Source: Psychrobacter aquimaris (GTDB lineage Bacteria > Pseudomonadota > Gammaproteobacteria > Pseudomonadales > Moraxellaceae). From it: 64,000 nt of DNA. Each line of letters opens with the position of its first letter. Position 1 is the stretch's first letter. A model generated the notes under the pieces. It had not been told where the DNA came from, made no database searches, and saw only the letters and a list, made by a program, of their open reading frames with translations. The position numbers were made by a program, and so were the translations under genes. Below, in pieces: positions 61,009 through 64,000 of the stretch. The DNA lies in contig NZ_JABASR010000017.1 of NCBI RefSeq assembly GCF_016107525.1, positions 1 through 64,000 of the forward strand, read 5' to 3'.

Positions 61009-61836
61009 TTATTTCTTCTTGGCGCGACGGCGGATGATCATATTGTCAGTACGCTTATTACTACGCGTTTTAAGTCCTTTAGACTTCTGACCCCAAGGGC
61101 TGGTTGGATGGCGACCTTTATTACGACCTTCACCACCACCATGTGGGTGATCAACCGGGTTCATAGCAACACCACGAACAGAAGGACGAACACCACGCCA
61201 ACGTGAAGCACCCGCTTTACCAAGTGATTTCAAGTTGTTTTCAGTGTTAGAAACTTCACCAATAACGGCACGGCAGTTCACGTGTACACGGCGTGTTTCG
61301 CCAGAGCGCATACGTAGAATAGCATAAATACCTTCACGACCTAACAACTGAACGCTAGCACCCGCAGAACGAGCCATCTGTGCGCCTTTACCGATTTTAA
61401 GTTCGATATTATGAATCACAGTACCCAATGGGATGTTTTTCAGCGGTAAACAGTTACCTGGACGAATTGGTGATAGCTCACCTGACATTACTGTATCGCC
61501 AACTGCTTGTTTTTTAGCAGCAATGATATAGCGACGTTCGCCATCAGCGTACTTAAGTAAAGCAATGTGCGCAGTACGGTTAGGATCGTATTCAATACGC
61601 TCTACCGTTGCTGGGATATTGTCTTTAGTACGTTTGAAATCGATAATACGATAATGCTGCTTATGACCACCGCCAATGTGACGAGTCGTTATGCGACCAT
61701 TATTGTTACGACCACCAGTTTTACTTTTTGATTCGAGAAGCGCTGCAAACGGACGACCTTTATAAAGGTGTGGATGCACCACTTTTTCAACAAAACGACG
61801 GCCTGGTGATGTTGGCTTTGCTTTTACGATAGGCAT
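61009..61836 (-). CDS. rplB: 50S ribosomal protein L2
   Basis: 275 residues; the conserved [20 protein letters not shown] and the peptidyl-transferase-near [20 protein letters not shown] are intact. Confidence 0.98.
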   Translation of the reverse strand: MPIVKAKPTSPGRRFVEKVVHPHLYKGRPFAALLESKSKTGGRNNNGRITTRHIGGGHKQHYRIIDFKRTKDNIPATVERIEYDPNRTAHIALLKYADGERRYIIAAKKQAVGDTVMSGELSPIRPGNCLPLKNIPLGTVIHNIELKIGKGAQMARSAGASVQLLGREGIYAILRMRSGETRRVHVNCRAVIGEVSNTENNLKSLGKAGASRWRGVRPSVRGVAMNPVDHPHGGGEGRNKGRHPTSPWGQKSKGLKTRSNKRTDNMIIRRRAKKK

Positions 61837-61847
61837 GAGTGTAATCC

Positions 61848-62198
61848 TTATTCGTTGTTCGCTGTTTCACTAGTAGAAGCAGTCGTATTCGCGACCTCTT
61901 CACCAGCATCAGCCATTTGTACATCTTGACCAGCTTTTAAGGTAACGTAGGCTTTTTTGTAGTCATTACGACGGCCGATACTTTTACCAAAACGCTTTGT
62001 CTTACCTTTAACATTCAAAGTGTTTACTTTTAAAACTTCAACACCTTCAAACATCATCTCAACCGCTTTTTTGACTTCAAGCTTAGTAGCGTTAGAGTCA
62101 ATTTTAAATACCTGCACACCAAGTGAGTCGCCAAGCATTTGAGATTTTTCTGAGAATACAGGCCCTCTTAAGACCTGATAAAGTCTTGCGTTATTCAT
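61848..62198 (-). CDS. rplW: 50S ribosomal protein L23
   Basis: 116 residues; [20 protein letters not shown] and [20 protein letters not shown]. It is about 15 residues longer than usual because of an Ala/Thr/Glu-rich C-terminal tail. Its start overlaps rplD by 4 bp. Confidence 0.97.
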   Translation of the reverse strand: MNNARLYQVLRGPVFSEKSQMLGDSLGVQVFKIDSNATKLEVKKAVEMMFEGVEVLKVNTLNVKGKTKRFGKSIGRRNDYKKAYVTLKAGQDVQMADAGEEVANTTASTSETANNE

Positions 62199-62797
62199 GC
62201 TAGTGCTTCCTCAAATTGTTTCGCAGCTTCAACTGACATGATCACTTTATCAAATGCGATCAAACTCACTGGATCCACTTCATTTGTACCAAGTACATTG
62301 ACATGTGGAATGTTGCGAGCGGCTAAGTATAAGTTTTCGTCAACATCTTTAGTGACGATTAGTGCACGAGGTGCGTTAAGCTCACTTAACTTTGCGATCA
62401 GCTCTTTGGTCTTAGGACCAGAAACGCTTATCTCTTCAACCAAAATCAAACGCTCTTGGCGAATCAATTCGGCTAGGATGCACTGCATCGCACCGCGATA
62501 CATCTTACGGTTTACTTTCTGTGACCAATCTTGTGGCTTAGCCGCAAATGCACGACCGCCCCCACGCCAGATTGGGCTACGAATAGAACCTGCACGAGCG
62601 CGACCAGTACCTTTTTGGCGCCATGGCTTAATGCCACCACCAGAAACTTCGGCACGGGTTTTCTGAGCGCGTGTACCTTGGCGAGCACCAGCAAGATATG
62701 CGGTGACGACTTGATGCACTAGTGCTTCGTTGAATTCACGACCGAAAGCCGTATCAGAAAGCTCAACTGCCGCCCCTGTAACTGTTTTTAAATCCAC
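62195..62797 (-). CDS. rplD: 50S ribosomal protein L4
   Basis: 200 residues; [20 protein letters not shown] and [20 protein letters not shown]. In E. coli L4 also represses the S10 operon through its leader. The start is a GTG at 62797 preceded by AAGGGGA. Confidence 0.97.
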   Translation of the reverse strand: MDLKTVTGAAVELSDTAFGREFNEALVHQVVTAYLAGARQGTRAQKTRAEVSGGGIKPWRQKGTGRARAGSIRSPIWRGGGRAFAAKPQDWSQKVNRKMYRGAMQCILAELIRQERLILVEEISVSGPKTKELIAKLSELNAPRALIVTKDVDENLYLAARNIPHVNVLGTNEVDPVSLIAFDKVIMSVEAAKQFEEALA

Positions 62798-62811
62798 GTT
62801 AATCCCCTTGC

Positions 62812-63450
62812 TTAGGCTTTGACTGACGGACGTACGATGACATCGCCACCGGTGGCACCTGGGATAGCACCCTTGATGACAAGTAACCCTTTTTCAACAT
62901 CAACCGATATCACTTCTAGGCCCTGAACGGTAACGCGTTTGTTACCCATCTGACCTGGCATTTTTTTGCCTTTGAAGACTTTACCTGGTGACTGGTTTTG
63001 ACCAGTTGAACCAATGGCACGGTGAGATACTGAGTTACCATGAGTGGCATCTTGCATGCTGAAGTTGTGACGCTTCACGCCGCCTTGAAAGCCTTTACCT
63101 TTACTGTTTCCTGTGACATCAACCATCTGACCTTGTTCGAACAAGTCAGCTAGGATCTCACCACCAATCTCACGACCTTCAAGATCGCTGTCATTGGCAC
63201 GAAATTCCCAAACACCACGACCAGCGGCAACGCCAGCTTTAGCGAAGTGACCTTTTTGAGCTGCTGTTACGCGGCTGTCACGACGGGTACCTGTGGTAAC
63301 TTGGATGGCTTGATAGCCATCTACATCAGTATTTTTTACTTGAGTAATGCGGTTAGCACTGATCTCAACCACTGTTACAGGGATAGATGCGCCTGCTTCA
63401 GTGAAGACACGGGTCATGCCGCATTTTTTACCGACTAAACCGATCGCCAT
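62812..63450 (-). CDS. rplC: 50S ribosomal protein L3
   Basis: 212 residues; [40 protein letters not shown] and [10 protein letters not shown] (site of glutamine methylation by PrmB in E. coli). Confidence 0.98.
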   Translation of the reverse strand: MAIGLVGKKCGMTRVFTEAGASIPVTVVEISANRITQVKNTDVDGYQAIQVTTGTRRDSRVTAAQKGHFAKAGVAAGRGVWEFRANDSDLEGREIGGEILADLFEQGQMVDVTGNSKGKGFQGGVKRHNFSMQDATHGNSVSHRAIGSTGQNQSPGKVFKGKKMPGQMGNKRVTVQGLEVISVDVEKGLLVIKGAIPGATGGDVIVRPSVKA

Positions 63451-63499
63451 TTTAGACCTCTTTATATCTTATATTAATGGGTTGGGTGTGTAATGTGCA

Positions 63500-63811
63500 T
63501 TAACCCAAAGCAATTTGAACGTCAACACCCGCCGCCAAGTCAAGCTTCATTAGCGCATCCACAGTTTTGTCGGTAGGTTGAACGATGTCAACCATACGCT
63601 TATGAGTACGGATTTCGTACTGATCACGAGCGTCTTTGTTTACGTGTGGTGAAGTTAGAACGTTGAAGCGCTCAATGCGAGTCGGCAACGGTACAGGACC
63701 ACAAACTTGCGCACCGGTGCGCTTTGCAGTATCAACAATCTCTTGTGCAGATTGATCAATCAGACGATGATCAAAAGACTTAAGACGGATACGGATTCTC
63801 TGGTTAGCCAT
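63500..63811 (-). CDS. rpsJ: 30S ribosomal protein S10
   Basis: 103 residues; [20 protein letters not shown] and [20 protein letters not shown], also the NusE antitermination factor. AGGAG precedes the ATG. First gene of the S10 operon. Confidence 0.98.
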   Translation of the reverse strand: MANQRIRIRLKSFDHRLIDQSAQEIVDTAKRTGAQVCGPVPLPTRIERFNVLTSPHVNKDARDQYEIRTHKRMVDIVQPTDKTVDALMKLDLAAGVDVQIALG

Positions 63812-63980
63812 GCCAGCAAGCTCCTAATATGTGCTTTTGTCATTCTTGCTTTGCAAGGATATGAGCAAAAGACGTTTGGTTAAATATTCACTTAAAGCGG
63901 CCTTCTGTTCTTAACCAGAATGAGTTCTTTTTCGGAACTTATAGCGTGCCAAAAGCAAAATAGTTTAAAGCCCCGCCGAC
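63812..63980 (-). promoter_or_regulatory. S10-operon leader
   Basis: About 168 nt of untranslated leader between the predicted start site and rpsJ. A long interrupted hairpin (63834-63871) places CTTTTG/CAAAAG, TCAT/ATGA and CTTGC/GCAAG in one stem just upstream of the ribosome site. Two smaller hairpins (AGTTC/GAACT and TTCTG/CAGAA) precede it. The length and layout recall the E. coli leader through which L4 acts; that role is inferred. Confidence 0.5.
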
Positions 63981-63986
63981 CCTTCC

Positions 63987-63992
63987 ATTATA
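63987..63992 (-). promoter_or_regulatory. S10-operon promoter -10 element
   Basis: A perfect minus-strand TATAAT (63992-63987) followed by GGAAGGG. The -35 would lie beyond base 64000, so the promoter is only partly visible. Confidence 0.55.
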
Positions 63993-64000
63993 GGATGTCA

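Overview
The window is a continuous stretch of a gammaproteobacterial chromosome. Moderate to low GC, protein sequences of the Moraxellaceae type, a three-gene pntAa-pntAb-pntB transhydrogenase, a class I fructose-1,6-bisphosphatase and the gene order of the ribosomal block all point to Psychrobacter or a very close relative. This is judged from the sequence alone. There are no rRNA or tRNA genes, insertion sequences, prophage or CRISPR arrays. Most of the window is conserved housekeeping sequence.

Layout. 1-9.2 kb: outward-facing strong promoters at the left edge, then pssA and rlmJ, a 2-oxoglutarate oxygenase, dapE, a GyrI-like protein, iscX, a thioesterase and the pnt operon. 9.7-19.3 kb: yaaA, an orphan two-domain sugar-transferase-like gene, groES-groEL behind a recognisable sigma-32 promoter, a DUF3108 periplasmic protein preceded by an unexplained open reading fragment, DUF2069, wrbA and a yihY-type membrane protein. 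19.4-25.7 kb is the most accessory-looking part: a large M66-family metalloprotease lipoprotein with a ricin-type lectin tail, DUF2254, a CPA1 Na+/H+ antiporter, and an 11-copy heptanucleotide array that starts inside the antiporter stop codon. 25.7-38.7 kb: DUF2127, a catalytically dead dihydroorotase homologue paired with pyrB, fbp, an SPOUT RNA methyltransferase, etfBA, a truncated DUF421 gene, a cold-shock gene with a long leader, and ilvI-ilvN-ilvC. 39.5-49.6 kb: DUF4124, nnr, queG, a LysM protein, the fabD-fabG-acpP cluster with rpmF and yceD, epmC and a YciO-family gene.

49.7-64 kb is the complete S10-spc-alpha ribosomal block on the minus strand: rpsJ-rplC-D-W-B-rpsS-rplV-rpsC-rplP-rpmC-rpsQ, then rplN-X-E-rpsN-rpsH-rplF-R-rpsE-rpmD-rplO-secY-rpmJ, then rpsM-K-D-rpoA-rplQ. 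Promoters are visible at each of the three classic boundaries. The S10 leader is about 168 nt long and contains a long hairpin. A terminator-like hairpin sits unexpectedly between rpsH and rplF.

I found no convincing new multi-gene system. The best leads are the lectin-tailed M66 lipoprotein, the heptamer array, the twin dyad in front of pntAa, the orphan glycan-type gene, the open fragment upstream of the DUF3108 gene, the truncated DUF421 gene, and several small ORFs and RNA structures missed by ordinary gene calling.
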